Assembly: GCA_963782345.1 (NCBI GenBank)
Contig: CAWAJF010000004.1
Location: 434,001-498,000 of the forward strand
Length of the DNA: 64,000 bases
Source of the DNA: DASUPK01 sp963782345
GTDB lineage: Bacteria; Actinomycetota; Thermoleophilia; Solirubrobacterales; 70-9
Direction: 5' to 3'
Part shown: piece by piece, positions 1 through 8,553 of the stretch
Layout of the letters: each line of letters begins with the position of its first letter
Position numbering within the stretch: the stretch's first letter is position 1
Position numbers and translations under genes: made by a program
Notes under the pieces: generated by a model
Databases searched by the model: none
Seen by the model: only the letters and a program-made list of their open reading frames with translations
What the model was told of the DNA's origin: nothing

Positions 1-1181
1 CGCTGGGTGATGTTCGGCGTGCTGGCGACGGTGAAGTCCCAGGCGTCGTAGAGGTTGCCCTTCGCGATCCCGGCCTGCTGCAGCTTGGAGAGGATCTCGT
101 CGAAGCGACCGCGCCGGCTCTCGATGCTCGGCACATCCGTCTTCACCCCGTCGCGGTAGAGGGCGAAGCCCGGAGGAGCGGGAATGACGTTCCCCGACGC
201 GTCCTTCAGGTCGCGCATCGCGACGATGTAGCGGTGCCCCTCCAGGAGGTTGCGCCCGGGGCGGATGATCAGATCGGTGCTCCCGGGGCTCGTGGCGTTG
301 GCGTCGAGCTCCGACCAGATCAGCTGGCGGGCGCCGGTCGAGGCGTCGATCAGGACGATCGGCTGGTTCGGGTCGAACGCCCGGTCCATGTCCGTAAGCG
401 GCACCGCACCGGTCTTCTGGAAGGCGGTCGGATTGTCGAGACCCGGGACCCTGGTGACGATGCTCTCGCCGGGGCTGAAGCCGTCGCTGTTGTTGATGTC
501 GGCGGGATTGACGTGGACGCCGCTCTTGTTGGCCGGAGTCGAGTCGCCGCTGAGGTTGACCCTGATGCCGGTGGAGGTGCTCGGGTCGGAGACCGTGTAG
601 TGGTCGCTCGGGAACGGGAAGAGGCAGTTGGTACCCGGGCTGGCGATGATCTCGCAGCGATCCGCACGCGCCAGGGCGGCACACTGCGGCACCGACTGCG
701 ACAGCGTGGCGTGGCCCTTCGGGGACTTCCCCTTCTTCTTGTGCTTGCCGCGGTGCTTCTTCTTGTGCTTGCCGCGGTGCTTGCCCGGCACTTTGGCGGT
801 CAGGAGCAGGCTGCTCGCGCCGCAGGCGTGGAGCACGTCGTTCCCGGCGGCGCTCAGCGGCAGCGAGATCTTCTTCTTCTTGCCCCCGCGCACGCGGATG
901 CGCCGTGGATCGGTCAGAGCGGGCCCGCCGCCGAAGCCTCGGACGGCGAGGACGAGCTTGCGCTTCTTCGGCGAGCGTACGACCACCCTCACCTTGCCCG
1001 AGGAGAGCAGCGTCTGGTCGCTCTGGGACTTGCCCTGGAACTTGAGGCTGAGCTTCTTACCGTGGTGGTGCTTGGCGATCGCGCCGGACGGCAGAGCCAG
1101 CAGAGCGACGATGATCCCGCCGGCGAGCAGGGCTAGTGCGGCACCGAGCGCGCCCCGATCGATCCCTCGTCCCTCGGTCAA
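1..1181 (-). CDS. Secreted protein of lipase-like/Ig-like architecture, 3' end beyond window
   Basis: The reading frame is open from a TTG at 1181 to the window edge (about 393 residues, C-terminus missing). The TTG directly follows an in-frame TGA and has a GGAGAGG ribosome site about 8 nt upstream. An N-terminal hydrophobic stretch (GAALALLAGGIIVALLALPSG) looks like a signal peptide. It is followed by a beta-rich segment and a Lys/His-rich tandem repeat (GKHRGKHKKK, near residues 135-160, encoded by a 24-bp DNA repeat). The later part (FPFPSDHYTV...NNSDGFSPGESIVTRVPGLD) resembles the N-terminal domain of large secreted actinobacterial and proteobacterial proteins related to virulence-factor lipases. 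No catalytic motif is visible in the part present, so an enzymatic function is inference only. It is divergent from the SDR gene. Confidence 0.7.
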   Translation of the reverse strand, partial: MTEGRGIDRGALGAALALLAGGIIVALLALPSGAIAKHHHGKKLSLKFQGKSQSDQTLLSSGKVRVVVRSPKKRKLVLAVRGFGGGPALTDPRRIRVRGGKKKKISLPLSAAGNDVLHACGASSLLLTAKVPGKHRGKHKKKHRGKHKKKGKSPKGHATLSQSVPQCAALARADRCEIIASPGTNCLFPFPSDHYTVSDPSTSTGIRVNLSGDSTPANKSGVHVNPADINNSDGFSPGESIVTRVPGLDNPTAFQKTGAVPLTDMDRAFDPNQPIVLIDASTGARQLIWSELDANATSPGSTDLIIRPGRNLLEGHRYIVAMRDLKDASGNVIPAPPGFALYRDGVKTDVPSIESRRGRFDEILSKLQQAGIAKGNLYDAWDFTVASTPNITQ

Positions 1182-1272
1182 TCAGGTTCCTCTCCATCCT
1201 CTGCCCCCTGGTGCTGGCCGGAACCTATCAGGGCGAGACGTGGGGCGGCAAGGTCGCGCTAGCGTCCCGCCG

Positions 1273-2010
1273 ATGAGCGAGACGAGAGGTATCGCGGTGG
1301 TCACCGGCGCAAGCAGCGGCATCGGCGCGGCGACCGTGCGGTCCCTCGCCGCCGCGGGCTTCGAGGTCGTCGCTGGCGCCCGGCGCATGGAGCGGTGCGA
1401 GGAGGTCGCCCGCGAGGTCGGCGGCCGCGCCCTGCCCCTCGACGTGACCGACCCCGTCTCGGTCGCGGCTCTCGCCGAGGCGGTGCCCGACGCATCGCTG
1501 CTCGTCAACAACGCCGGCGGCGCGCTCGGGCTCGAGCCCGTCGCCGATGCCGACGAGGAGAACTGGCGCCAGATGTACGAGACGAACGTGCTGGGCGTGA
1601 TGCGCGTGACCAGGGCCCTCCTTCCCGCGCTGGAGCGAAGCGGCGACGGACACGTCGTCGTGGTCGGCTCGGTGGCGGGGGTTGAGGTCTACCCGGGCGG
1701 GGCCGGCTACACGGCGGCCAAGCACGCCGCAAACGCGGTCACCCGCACGCTCCGGCTCGAGCTGCTCGGCAAGCAAATCCGCGTCAGCGAGGTGGCTCCG
1801 GGGATGGTCGAGACGGAGTTCTCCCTGGTGCGATTCGAGGGCGACCGCGAGAGGGCCGACAAGGTATACGAGGGCACGAGGCCGCTGAGCGCCGCCGATG
1901 TCGCCGACGCGATCGCCTACGTCGTCACTCGCCAGCCGCATGTCGACATCGACTATCTATCGATCAAGCCCACGGACCAGGCGACGGCCCGCGACGTGCA
2001 CCGGCGCTAG
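1273..2010 (+). CDS. SDR-family NAD(P)-dependent oxidoreductase, YdfG-like
   Basis: This 245-residue protein is a classical short-chain dehydrogenase. It has the TGASSGIG nucleotide-binding glycine motif (about residues 11-18), NNAG (about 79-82), a catalytic Ser in VVVGSVAG and the catalytic YTAAK (about 144-148). The DYLSIKPTDQ tail resembles the YdfG/serine 3-dehydrogenase subgroup (3-hydroxy acid or serine oxidation), but the substrate cannot be read from sequence. ATG 1273 is chosen because the TGASSGIG motif then lies at the family's usual distance from the N-terminus; the upstream part of the frame is antisense to the neighbouring gene. Its TAG abuts the stop of the convergent patatin gene. 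Confidence 0.88.
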   Translation: MSETRGIAVVTGASSGIGAATVRSLAAAGFEVVAGARRMERCEEVAREVGGRALPLDVTDPVSVAALAEAVPDASLLVNNAGGALGLEPVADADEENWRQMYETNVLGVMRVTRALLPALERSGDGHVVVVGSVAGVEVYPGGAGYTAAKHAANAVTRTLRLELLGKQIRVSEVAPGMVETEFSLVRFEGDRERADKVYEGTRPLSAADVADAIAYVVTRQPHVDIDYLSIKPTDQATARDVHRR

Positions 2011-3300
2011 CTACTTGCTCGAATCCACCTCCTCGGCTTCGCCGGACTGGCGGAGCAGGGCGCCGGTGGTCTGCTCGAGCACCCGGCGCCAGCCGGTGAT
2101 GCCCTTCTCCTCCTCGTCGACTGTGTCGATGACGCGCTGCACCCGCCGCCCCGAGATCTCGATGCCGTGGCGCGCGGCGATCTCCTTGTAGCGCTGGTAG
2201 TCGCGCGCCAGCTTGACGGTGACGGACTCGAAGCCGTGCTTGGCGATCTGGAGGCGCGACGAGTAATCGAGGATCGACGTTCCGAACATCAGCTCGTCGT
2301 CGAACTCGGGCTCGATCAGGATGATGTCGACGTCCGGGAAGCGCTCGTGCCAGGACTGAACCGCGAGGTGCAGGCGGGCGTGAGCCATCAGCCGGAACGC
2401 CTGGTTGCCGATCGCGGGCATGCCCATGTCGGAGACTCGGCGGACCCGGGATCCGAAAGCGGTCGGGATCCGGGTCTCGAAGTCGTTCACGTACGGGACC
2501 AACGGGTTGACCACGACGATGAACTTGGCGCCGGCTTCAACGGCGACGTCGACGTTAGTGGTCGAGACGATCCCTCCGTCGACCAGCTGCCGGCCCCGGA
2601 GCTCGTAGGGCTCGTAGACGATCGGCAGCGCCCCGGAGGCGGCCACGGCACGGGAGATCGGGACGTTGTCCCACTCCCCCTCGCCGAAGACGATCCGCTC
2701 GCAGGTGTCGAGGTCGGTCGCGGTGATGCGGAGCTCGGACTCGAGCTCACGGAAGTCGTTGGTGCGGTCCGGGTCGGAGAGCACGTTGCGGATGTACCGC
2801 TCGATCCCGCGGTTGTGGTAAGCGCCGGTCGGCAGGCCCTCGGCGAGGCCCATGACGACGTCGACCATCGAGATCTCGCCGATGTTCCCGGCCAGCCGGC
2901 GGGCGGTCGCGGCGATCCTCAGCGGCAGGACCGCGAGCCGGGTCGCGAAACCCTTGTAGTTCGGGCGGAGCAGGGTTCGCAGCGACGCGTTCTCGATCGG
3001 CGACGGGAGGGCCTTGTCGAGGACACGGAACATCTGCTCGGGAGTGACGCCGTTGGCGACCATGCTCGCGACGAACGCGCCGGCGCTGGTGCCGACGTAG
3101 ATGTCGAAGTCGTTGACGGTCCGGTTGACCGCGAGCAGGTCGAACGCGCGGAGAGCACCCATCTCGTAGACGCCGCCGGTGAACCCACCGCCGCCTAGGA
3201 CCAAGGCAGTCTTGTCGCCCCGACCGCGTCGCCTCCTCCCCCTGCTGCTGGTGCTGCGCGGCTTGCCGTCGGGGTCGTCGAACTGGACGACTTTGCCCAT
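2011..3300 (-). CDS. Patatin-like phospholipase family protein
   Basis: This 429-residue protein has the full patatin signature: an oxyanion-hole loop GGGGFTGG (about residues 34-41), the nucleophile elbow GTSAG (about 69-73) and the catalytic Asp in LVDGG, followed by a conserved VNP segment. The family hydrolyses acyl esters of lipids, usually with a Ser-Asp dyad; the natural substrate here is unknown. A basic arginine-rich segment precedes the domain and no signal peptide is seen, so a cytosolic or membrane-associated location is likely. ATG 3300 (MGKVVQFDD) is preferred over an upstream in-frame ATG because the longer frame runs back through repeat copy A. A CATAAT -10-like hexamer lies just upstream. 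Confidence 0.88.
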   Translation of the reverse strand: MGKVVQFDDPDGKPRSTSSRGRRRRGRGDKTALVLGGGGFTGGVYEMGALRAFDLLAVNRTVNDFDIYVGTSAGAFVASMVANGVTPEQMFRVLDKALPSPIENASLRTLLRPNYKGFATRLAVLPLRIAATARRLAGNIGEISMVDVVMGLAEGLPTGAYHNRGIERYIRNVLSDPDRTNDFRELESELRITATDLDTCERIVFGEGEWDNVPISRAVAASGALPIVYEPYELRGRQLVDGGIVSTTNVDVAVEAGAKFIVVVNPLVPYVNDFETRIPTAFGSRVRRVSDMGMPAIGNQAFRLMAHARLHLAVQSWHERFPDVDIILIEPEFDDELMFGTSILDYSSRLQIAKHGFESVTVKLARDYQRYKEIAARHGIEISGRRVQRVIDTVDEEEKGITGWRRVLEQTTGALLRQSGEAEEVDSSK

Positions 3301-3318
3301 GCGAGAGGGGATTATGGC

Positions 3319-3401
3319 AGCGGCCACCAGGCCGCTGCACTTTGGAGCGAAGGGCGAAGCCCGAAGCGACTTATGTCGGGCGGCCGCTTGTGGCCGCGAT
3401 T
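3319..3401 (+). repeat. Interspersed multi-hairpin repeat, copy A
   Basis: An ~83-bp element lies between the divergent patatin and DD-peptidase genes. It contains three short palindromes in order: GCGGCC/GGCCGC around ACCA, GGGC-GAA-GCCC, and GCGGCC/GGCCGC around GCTTGT. Closely matching copies occur at 9938, 31861 (inverted) and 32825 (partial). Confidence 0.8.
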
Positions 3402-3448
3402 GATCGCGAAGTCGTCCTGCGCAACCTCGATCCTCGGCAATTGTTCGG

Positions 3449-4753
3449 ATGAGTATGTCCATTCACAAAGGGGCGATTGCGATTGCGCTGCTCGCGGCGG
3501 CGCTGGCCGTCCCTGCGTCGAGCGCCGAGGCGCGCCCGCATGGGCCCGACAGGGCCTTCCGGACCCCGGTCGCCCATGGCGCGGCGGCGGCGCACACCGC
3601 CGTCTCGCGCTCCAAGCTCGCCAGGGGGCTCCGCAGGCTCTTCCGCAAGGCCGGGAAGAGCGGAGCCTTCGTCTTCGACCCGAGCGCCCACCGCGTCCTC
3701 TTCTCCCGCAAGGGCGGGCGGGTGCGCATCCTGGCCTCGAACTCGAAGCTCTTCACCACCTCGACGGCGCTATCCCGCTTCCTCCCCGACGCGCGCCTGT
3801 ACACCACCGCCTGGTCGACGGACGACATCGGGGACGGCGTCAGCCAGGGCCTCTACCTGCGCGGAGGCGGCGACCCGACGCTGAGCGCAACCGGCCTGAC
3901 GAAGCTCGCCGACCGGGTCCGGGCCGCCGGCGTGGTCAGGGTCCAGGGCCCGCTGCGCTACGACGACTCGTTCCTCGACCACGTGACCGGCATTCCCGAG
4001 CATGGAATCAGCCTCGAGAGCGTCGGCACCCTCTCCGGCCTCGAGGTCGACAACGGCTCATCTCGCGACCCGGCCAGGAGCGCCGCACTGCAATTCAAGG
4101 ACGCGCTGCGGAAGGACGGGATCTCGATCTCAAACAGCGTGATCCCCGCGACCGTCCCGCAGGGCGCCTCCCAGATCGCCGACTACGGCTCCGACACGAT
4201 GGCCGGCCTCGTCCAGGACACCAACGTGCCGTCCAACAACTTCTACGCCGAGATGCTGCTCAAGGACCTCGGCGCGCAGTTCGGAGGCAGTGGATCGACG
4301 CCCGCCGGCATCGGCGTCGTGCGGCGCTTCGCATCCCAGGCGCGCGCTCGGTTCAAGGGCGAGAACGGATCCGGGCTGACCCGGCGCAACAAGGCCTCGC
4401 CGGCGTCGGTCGTGAAGCTGCTCGACTCGATGATCGAGGTCGACCAGAAGCAGTCACCCGAGGAACAGCTCGCGCAGGAGCGACTGCGGGATGCCTGGAT
4501 CGATTCACTCGCCGTTGCCGGCCGCACCGGCACGGTCGCCCACCGGATGCGCGGGACGGCCGCGGCGGGTAGATGCCACCTGAAGACGGGAACCCTCAAC
4601 CGTGTCAGCGCGCTGTCTGGCTACTGCTTCCGCGGCGGAGATGACGCCGACCACGCGGTGATCTTCTCGCTGCTGATGAACAAGGTCGACGTGAACCGCG
4701 CCCACGTGATCCAGGACCGCATGGCGGCCCTGATCGCACGGTACTCGCGCTAG
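3449..4753 (+). CDS. dacB: D-alanyl-D-alanine carboxypeptidase/endopeptidase (PBP4 type, peptidase S13)
   Basis: This 434-residue enzyme trims or cleaves peptidoglycan stem peptides outside the membrane. The N-terminus (IAIALLAAALAVPASSAEA) is a cleavable signal peptide. All three penicillin-binding motifs are visible: SNSK (SxxK, in ASNSKLFTT, about residue 91), SNN (SxN, in VPSNNFY) and KTG (in CHLKTGTLNRVSALSGYC). The TLNRVSALSGYC surroundings of KTG are typical of PBP4/DacB rather than PBP5. The large domain inserted between SxxK and SxN is present. Its TAG overlaps the convergent ligA stop codon by 3 nt. Confidence 0.9.
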   Translation: MSMSIHKGAIAIALLAAALAVPASSAEARPHGPDRAFRTPVAHGAAAAHTAVSRSKLARGLRRLFRKAGKSGAFVFDPSAHRVLFSRKGGRVRILASNSKLFTTSTALSRFLPDARLYTTAWSTDDIGDGVSQGLYLRGGGDPTLSATGLTKLADRVRAAGVVRVQGPLRYDDSFLDHVTGIPEHGISLESVGTLSGLEVDNGSSRDPARSAALQFKDALRKDGISISNSVIPATVPQGASQIADYGSDTMAGLVQDTNVPSNNFYAEMLLKDLGAQFGGSGSTPAGIGVVRRFASQARARFKGENGSGLTRRNKASPASVVKLLDSMIEVDQKQSPEEQLAQERLRDAWIDSLAVAGRTGTVAHRMRGTAAAGRCHLKTGTLNRVSALSGYCFRGGDDADHAVIFSLLMNKVDVNRAHVIQDRMAALIARYSR

Positions 4754-6843
4754 ACGCGGCCGCGCGGCGGCGTGCTCTTGCCGGGCGCGCCGTCCTCACC
4801 CACCAGCTCCCGCAGGCCCTCCTCATCGACGACCTCCGTCCCGAGCTCCTCGGCCTTGGCCATCTTCGAGCCGGGGCTGTCGCCGGCGACCACGAAATCC
4901 GTCTTCTTGGAGACCGAGTTGACCACCTTGCCGCCGGCCAGGCGGATCAGGCGGGTGGCCTGCTCGCGGCTCAGGTTCGGGAGCGTGCCGGTGAGCACCA
5001 GCGTCTTGCCGTCGAGCGGCCCACCCTGCCTGCGGCGCTCCGAGGGATCGAGCTCCATCCGTAGTCCCGCTTTGCCCAGCCGCTCGATCAGCTTTCGCGT
5101 TCGCTCCTCGGAGAGCTCCTCGTAGATCTGCTCCGCCAGGACGGGGCCGATCCCCTCGGCCTCGACGATCTCCTCCGGCTGGGCCTCCAGCAGGGCGTCC
5201 ATCGTGCCGAAGTGCTCGGCCAGGGACTCGGCGTTGACGAACCCGATCCCCGGGATGCCGAGCGCGTAGAGCACCCGGGAGAAGGGCATATTCTTCGCCC
5301 CCTCGATCTCCTCGATCAGGTTCTCCGCCGAGATCCGGCCGAAGCCGTCGAGCTCCGCGATCCGCTCGGCCGTCAGGTCGAAGATGTCGGCGGCGTCGGA
5401 GATCACGCCCTCCTGCAGGAAGCGGGATGCGTTCTTCTCGCCCAGCCCCTCGATCTCGAGGGCGCCGCGGAAGTGCTTGACGTGCTGGAACTGCTGACCC
5501 GGGCACCCGGTGCGGTTGGGACAGATGGTGAATACGCCGTCGTCCGGCTTGACGGTCGGGGTGCCGCAGAGGGGGCACACCTTCGGCGGCTTTGGACGGC
5601 GCGCGCCCCTCTTGCGCCGCTGGATGATGGGCGAGACGACCTGCGGGATCACGTCGCCCGCCCGCATCACCACGACCTCGTCGCCCTCGCGCACGTCCTT
5701 GCGCTCGAGGTCCTCCTCGTTGTGCAGGGTCGCCGTGCTCACCGTGACGCCGCTGACGTGGACCGGCTCGAGCATCGCGAACGGCAGCAGGTGCCCGGTG
5801 CGCCCGACGTTCCAGACGATCTTGTTGAGCTTGGTGGTCGCCGTCGTCGGCGGGAACTTCCAGGCGACCGCCCAGCGCGGCTCGCGGCCGGCAACGCCGA
5901 GCTCGCGCTGCAGGCCGCGATCGTCGACCTTGACGACGACGCCGTCGATCTCGTAGTCGAGCGCGTCGCGCCTCCCCTCCCACCAGCGGCAGCGCTCGGC
6001 GACCTCGTCGACGCCGTGCAGGATCGAGATGTCGTCGTTCACCTTGAATCCCCGCTCGCGGAGCCACTCCAGTGACTCCGAGTGAGCCTCGGGCTCGCCT
6101 TCCAATCCAGTCTTTGGAGGCGCAGTCCCTCGTCCGATACCCCATACGAGGCCGTAGCACCAGATCGAGAGCGGCCTGGTGGCGGTGATCGAGGAATCGA
6201 GCTGGCGGAGCGAGCCGGCCGCGGCGTTGCGCGGGTTGGCGAAGGTCGCTTCCCCGTCCTGGGCGCGCCGCTCGTTCACCTTGGTGAAGCCCGCGATCGG
6301 AAGGTAGATCTCGCCACGGACCTCGACCAGCTCGGGGGCGTCCTCGATGCTCAGCGGGATCGCCTTGATCGTCCGCAGGTTCTGGGTGACCTCCTCGCCG
6401 ATCCGGCCGTCTCCCCGCGTCGCCCCCCGGGTGAAGACGCCGTTCTCGTAGGTCAGGGAGATCGCCAGCCCGTCGACCTTCGGCTCGGTGACGTAGCGGA
6501 TCTCACGCCCGGAGATATCGAGGCGCTCGAGCCGGCGCTCGACCCGCTTCGCCCACGCGCGGAGCTCGTCCTCGTTGCGGGCGTTCGCCAGGGAGAGCAT
6601 CGGCTCGTTGTGCTCGACCTGGTTGAACTTGCCGAGCGGCTTCCCGCCGACCCGCTGCGTCGGGGAATCCGGGGTGACCAGCCCGGGATTCGCCTCCTCG
6701 ATCTCCCGCAGCTCACGGAGGAGATCGTCGTACTCGGGATCCGAGATCACCGGATCGTCGAGCACGTAGTAGCGGTGATCGTGCTCGGCGATCTCCCGCC
6801 GGAGCTCCGCGGCCCGCTTCTTTGCCCCCTTTGCCGCGCTCAC
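4750..6843 (-). CDS. ligA: NAD-dependent DNA ligase LigA
   Basis: LigA seals nicks in replication and repair using NAD+. The 697-residue protein has the Ia domain (HDHRYYVLDDPVISDPEYD), the adenylation motif KVDG (TEPKVDGLAI), the OB-fold, a four-cysteine zinc finger (CPLC...CPNRTGC), helix-hairpin-helix repeats and a C-terminal BRCT domain (LDGKTLVLTGTL). The start is GTG 6843, whose GTGA overlaps the surE TGA stop. A longer ATG-initiated frame reading into surE is a shadow. It is translationally coupled to surE. Confidence 0.95.
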   Translation of the reverse strand: MSAAKGAKKRAAELRREIAEHDHRYYVLDDPVISDPEYDDLLRELREIEEANPGLVTPDSPTQRVGGKPLGKFNQVEHNEPMLSLANARNEDELRAWAKRVERRLERLDISGREIRYVTEPKVDGLAISLTYENGVFTRGATRGDGRIGEEVTQNLRTIKAIPLSIEDAPELVEVRGEIYLPIAGFTKVNERRAQDGEATFANPRNAAAGSLRQLDSSITATRPLSIWCYGLVWGIGRGTAPPKTGLEGEPEAHSESLEWLRERGFKVNDDISILHGVDEVAERCRWWEGRRDALDYEIDGVVVKVDDRGLQRELGVAGREPRWAVAWKFPPTTATTKLNKIVWNVGRTGHLLPFAMLEPVHVSGVTVSTATLHNEEDLERKDVREGDEVVVMRAGDVIPQVVSPIIQRRKRGARRPKPPKVCPLCGTPTVKPDDGVFTICPNRTGCPGQQFQHVKHFRGALEIEGLGEKNASRFLQEGVISDAADIFDLTAERIAELDGFGRISAENLIEEIEGAKNMPFSRVLYALGIPGIGFVNAESLAEHFGTMDALLEAQPEEIVEAEGIGPVLAEQIYEELSEERTRKLIERLGKAGLRMELDPSERRRQGGPLDGKTLVLTGTLPNLSREQATRLIRLAGGKVVNSVSKKTDFVVAGDSPGSKMAKAEELGTEVVDEEGLRELVGEDGAPGKSTPPRGRV

Positions 6844-7694
6844 CGCGGTGAGGAAGCCTCTCCGGCCGCATCGTTCGGGGTGGTGCGCGACTCCGCCTGG
6901 TCGAGCATCCCCGGGAAGTCCCAGTCCCGCAGGCGATCGAGGCTCGGGCGATCGGTGAGATCGAAGTGGACCGGGGTGACCGAGATCCGCTCGGCGGCGA
7001 TCGCCGAGAGGTCGGAGCCGGGCTCGTCCTCGAAGGACGGCTCGAAGCCGTAGATCTGGTACCGGTGCCTGCGGGTCTCGGGATCCTTGTCCACCAGCTT
7101 CATCTCGTCGTTGTAGAGGCGCTTGCCGAGATGGGTCACCTCGATGCCACTCGGGGCTCCGGCAGGGCAGTTCACGTTCAGCAGGGTGTCCGCGGGCAGA
7201 GGATCCTCGGCCACGCGCATGACGAGCTCGGCGGTGAACGCCGCCGCCACCGAGAAATCGAACTCGCGGCCCCAGCGGAAGTCCATCTCGCGCGCGGCCG
7301 ACTGCTGCGAGATCGCGATCGCCGGGATGCCGAGCACGATCCCCTCGAGCGCGGCCGCCACGGTGCCCGAGTAGGTGATGTCGTCGCCGAGATTGGAGCC
7401 GTGGTTGATCCCCGAGACGATCAGCTCGGGCCGCTCGCCGACCAGCCCGAGCTCGGCGAACCGCACGCAATCGACGGGTGTTCCGTCGGTCGCGTAACCG
7501 CTGGAGCCGTCATCGAAGCGAATCTCCTCGACCCAGAGGGGCGAGCGCGTCGTGATGCTCCGGGCCGTCGCGCTGCGGTTGGAGTCCGGCGCGATCACAT
7601 GCACCTCGAGCTCGGGGATCTTCCGTAGCTCCCTGCGCAGGGCGTTGAGCCCCGTCGCCTGGATCCCGTCGTCGTTGGTGATCAGGACGCGCAT
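6840..7694 (-). CDS. surE: 5'/3'-nucleotidase SurE
   Basis: SurE dephosphorylates nucleoside 5'- and 3'-monophosphates and acts in stationary-phase survival. The 284-residue protein begins MRVLITNDDGIQATGL, where NDDG carries the metal-binding Asp pair. It has the family motifs SGINHGSNLGDDITYSGTVAAA and GIPAIAISQ, which include the metal-ligand Asn and the phosphate-binding loop. Length is normal for the family (about 250-285). It is the first gene of a two-gene unit with ligA. Confidence 0.94.
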   Translation of the reverse strand: MRVLITNDDGIQATGLNALRRELRKIPELEVHVIAPDSNRSATARSITTRSPLWVEEIRFDDGSSGYATDGTPVDCVRFAELGLVGERPELIVSGINHGSNLGDDITYSGTVAAALEGIVLGIPAIAISQQSAAREMDFRWGREFDFSVAAAFTAELVMRVAEDPLPADTLLNVNCPAGAPSGIEVTHLGKRLYNDEMKLVDKDPETRRHRYQIYGFEPSFEDEPGSDLSAIAAERISVTPVHFDLTDRPSLDRLRDWDFPGMLDQAESRTTPNDAAGEASSPR

Positions 7695-7729
7695 CCGATC
7701 ACCGATTCTAGGTTGACCCGGTGCTGGTG

Positions 7730-8485
7730 CTACGCCTGAGACTCAGCCGGCTCGGCGGCCTGATCGGGCCCCCGGCGCCAGCCGCGCAGCGAATCGCGCA
7801 GGTAGATCCAGGCGAGGATGCACCCGTAGAGCACGGCGGCGATCGGAGCCGCCACCTCCAGCAGCTCGCTGCCGCTCGCCTCGCTGAACTCGTGGATGCC
7901 TCCGTAGACGAGGTAGGCGGCGAAGGCGATCACCAGCACGCTGGTGGCGGTGAAGAACTTGCTCAGGTCGAGCTTCAGGGCACCGCGGTAGAAAGCGACG
8001 CCCAACCCGATGGCCACCACCAGGCCGAGGACCCCGCCGGCGACGGCGAGCACCGGCCCGGAGCTCTCGGTCGAGGCGAACAGGAAAAGCGCGGTCTCCA
8101 GTCCCTCGCGCGCGACGGCGATGAACGCCACGGTCGCCAGACCAACCGTCCCGCCGGCGCGGAGCGATTCGCTGACCTGCTCGCGCAGGTGGGATCCGAT
8201 CGTCGCGGCCTGCTTTCGCATCCAGAAGGCCATCCAGGTGACCAGGGCGGCCGCGAAGATCATCGTGGTCCCCTCGTAGACCTTCTCGCTGGTCCCCTGG
8301 AGCTCGCCGACGGAGAGAAAGAGGGTCGCCCCGACGGCAACGCTGGTGAGCACCGCCGCGGCGACGCCCCACCAAACGGCCGTCGCCTGCCGGAGCTGGC
8401 CGGTCTTGGCGAGGTAGGCGAGGATCAGGCCGACGATCAGCGCCGCCTCGAAACCCTCTCTCAATGTGATCACGAATGTGCCCAA
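7730..8485 (-). CDS. FTR1-family high-affinity iron permease (EfeU-like)
   Basis: This 251-residue integral membrane protein has both REXXE iron-binding motifs: REGFE near residue 9 and REGLE near residue 126. About seven hydrophobic segments are present, as expected for the FTR1/EfeU family, which moves ferric or ferrous iron across the membrane. The start appears to be TTG 8485, putting REGFE at its usual place close to the N-terminus. No EfeO or EfeB gene is adjacent. A DtxR/IdeR-type box lies about 50 bp upstream, so iron repression is likely. Confidence 0.9.
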   Translation of the reverse strand: MGTFVITLREGFEAALIVGLILAYLAKTGQLRQATAVWWGVAAAVLTSVAVGATLFLSVGELQGTSEKVYEGTTMIFAAALVTWMAFWMRKQAATIGSHLREQVSESLRAGGTVGLATVAFIAVAREGLETALFLFASTESSGPVLAVAGGVLGLVVAIGLGVAFYRGALKLDLSKFFTATSVLVIAFAAYLVYGGIHEFSEASGSELLEVAAPIAAVLYGCILAWIYLRDSLRGWRRGPDQAAEPAESQA

Positions 8486-8534
8486 AGCGTGGTTCGGCCA
8501 CGAACGCTTAATCCCGACCGAATTGGTCAGGCTA

Positions 8535-8553
8535 TCAGGTTAGGGAAGCCTAA
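8535..8553. promoter_or_regulatory. DtxR/IdeR-like iron box upstream of the FTR1 permease
   Basis: TCAGGTTAGGGAAGCCTAA matches the 19-bp DtxR/IdeR consensus (TTAGGTTAGGCTAACCTAA, recalled from the literature) at 15 of 19 positions. It contains a perfect GTTAGG(N4)CCTAAC inverted repeat. It starts 50 bp upstream of the permease start and overlaps the truA stop codon. Confidence 0.7.

Noticed and set aside
736..790. A regulatory direct repeat
   Set aside because: The 24-bp repeats are in frame and encode Lys/His-rich GKHKKKHR units of the secreted protein.
4750..7470. A longer ligA frame reading back into surE
   Set aside because: The first ~200 residues are an Arg/Gly-rich shadow of surE. 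The GTGA overlap at 6843 gives a normal 697-residue ligase.
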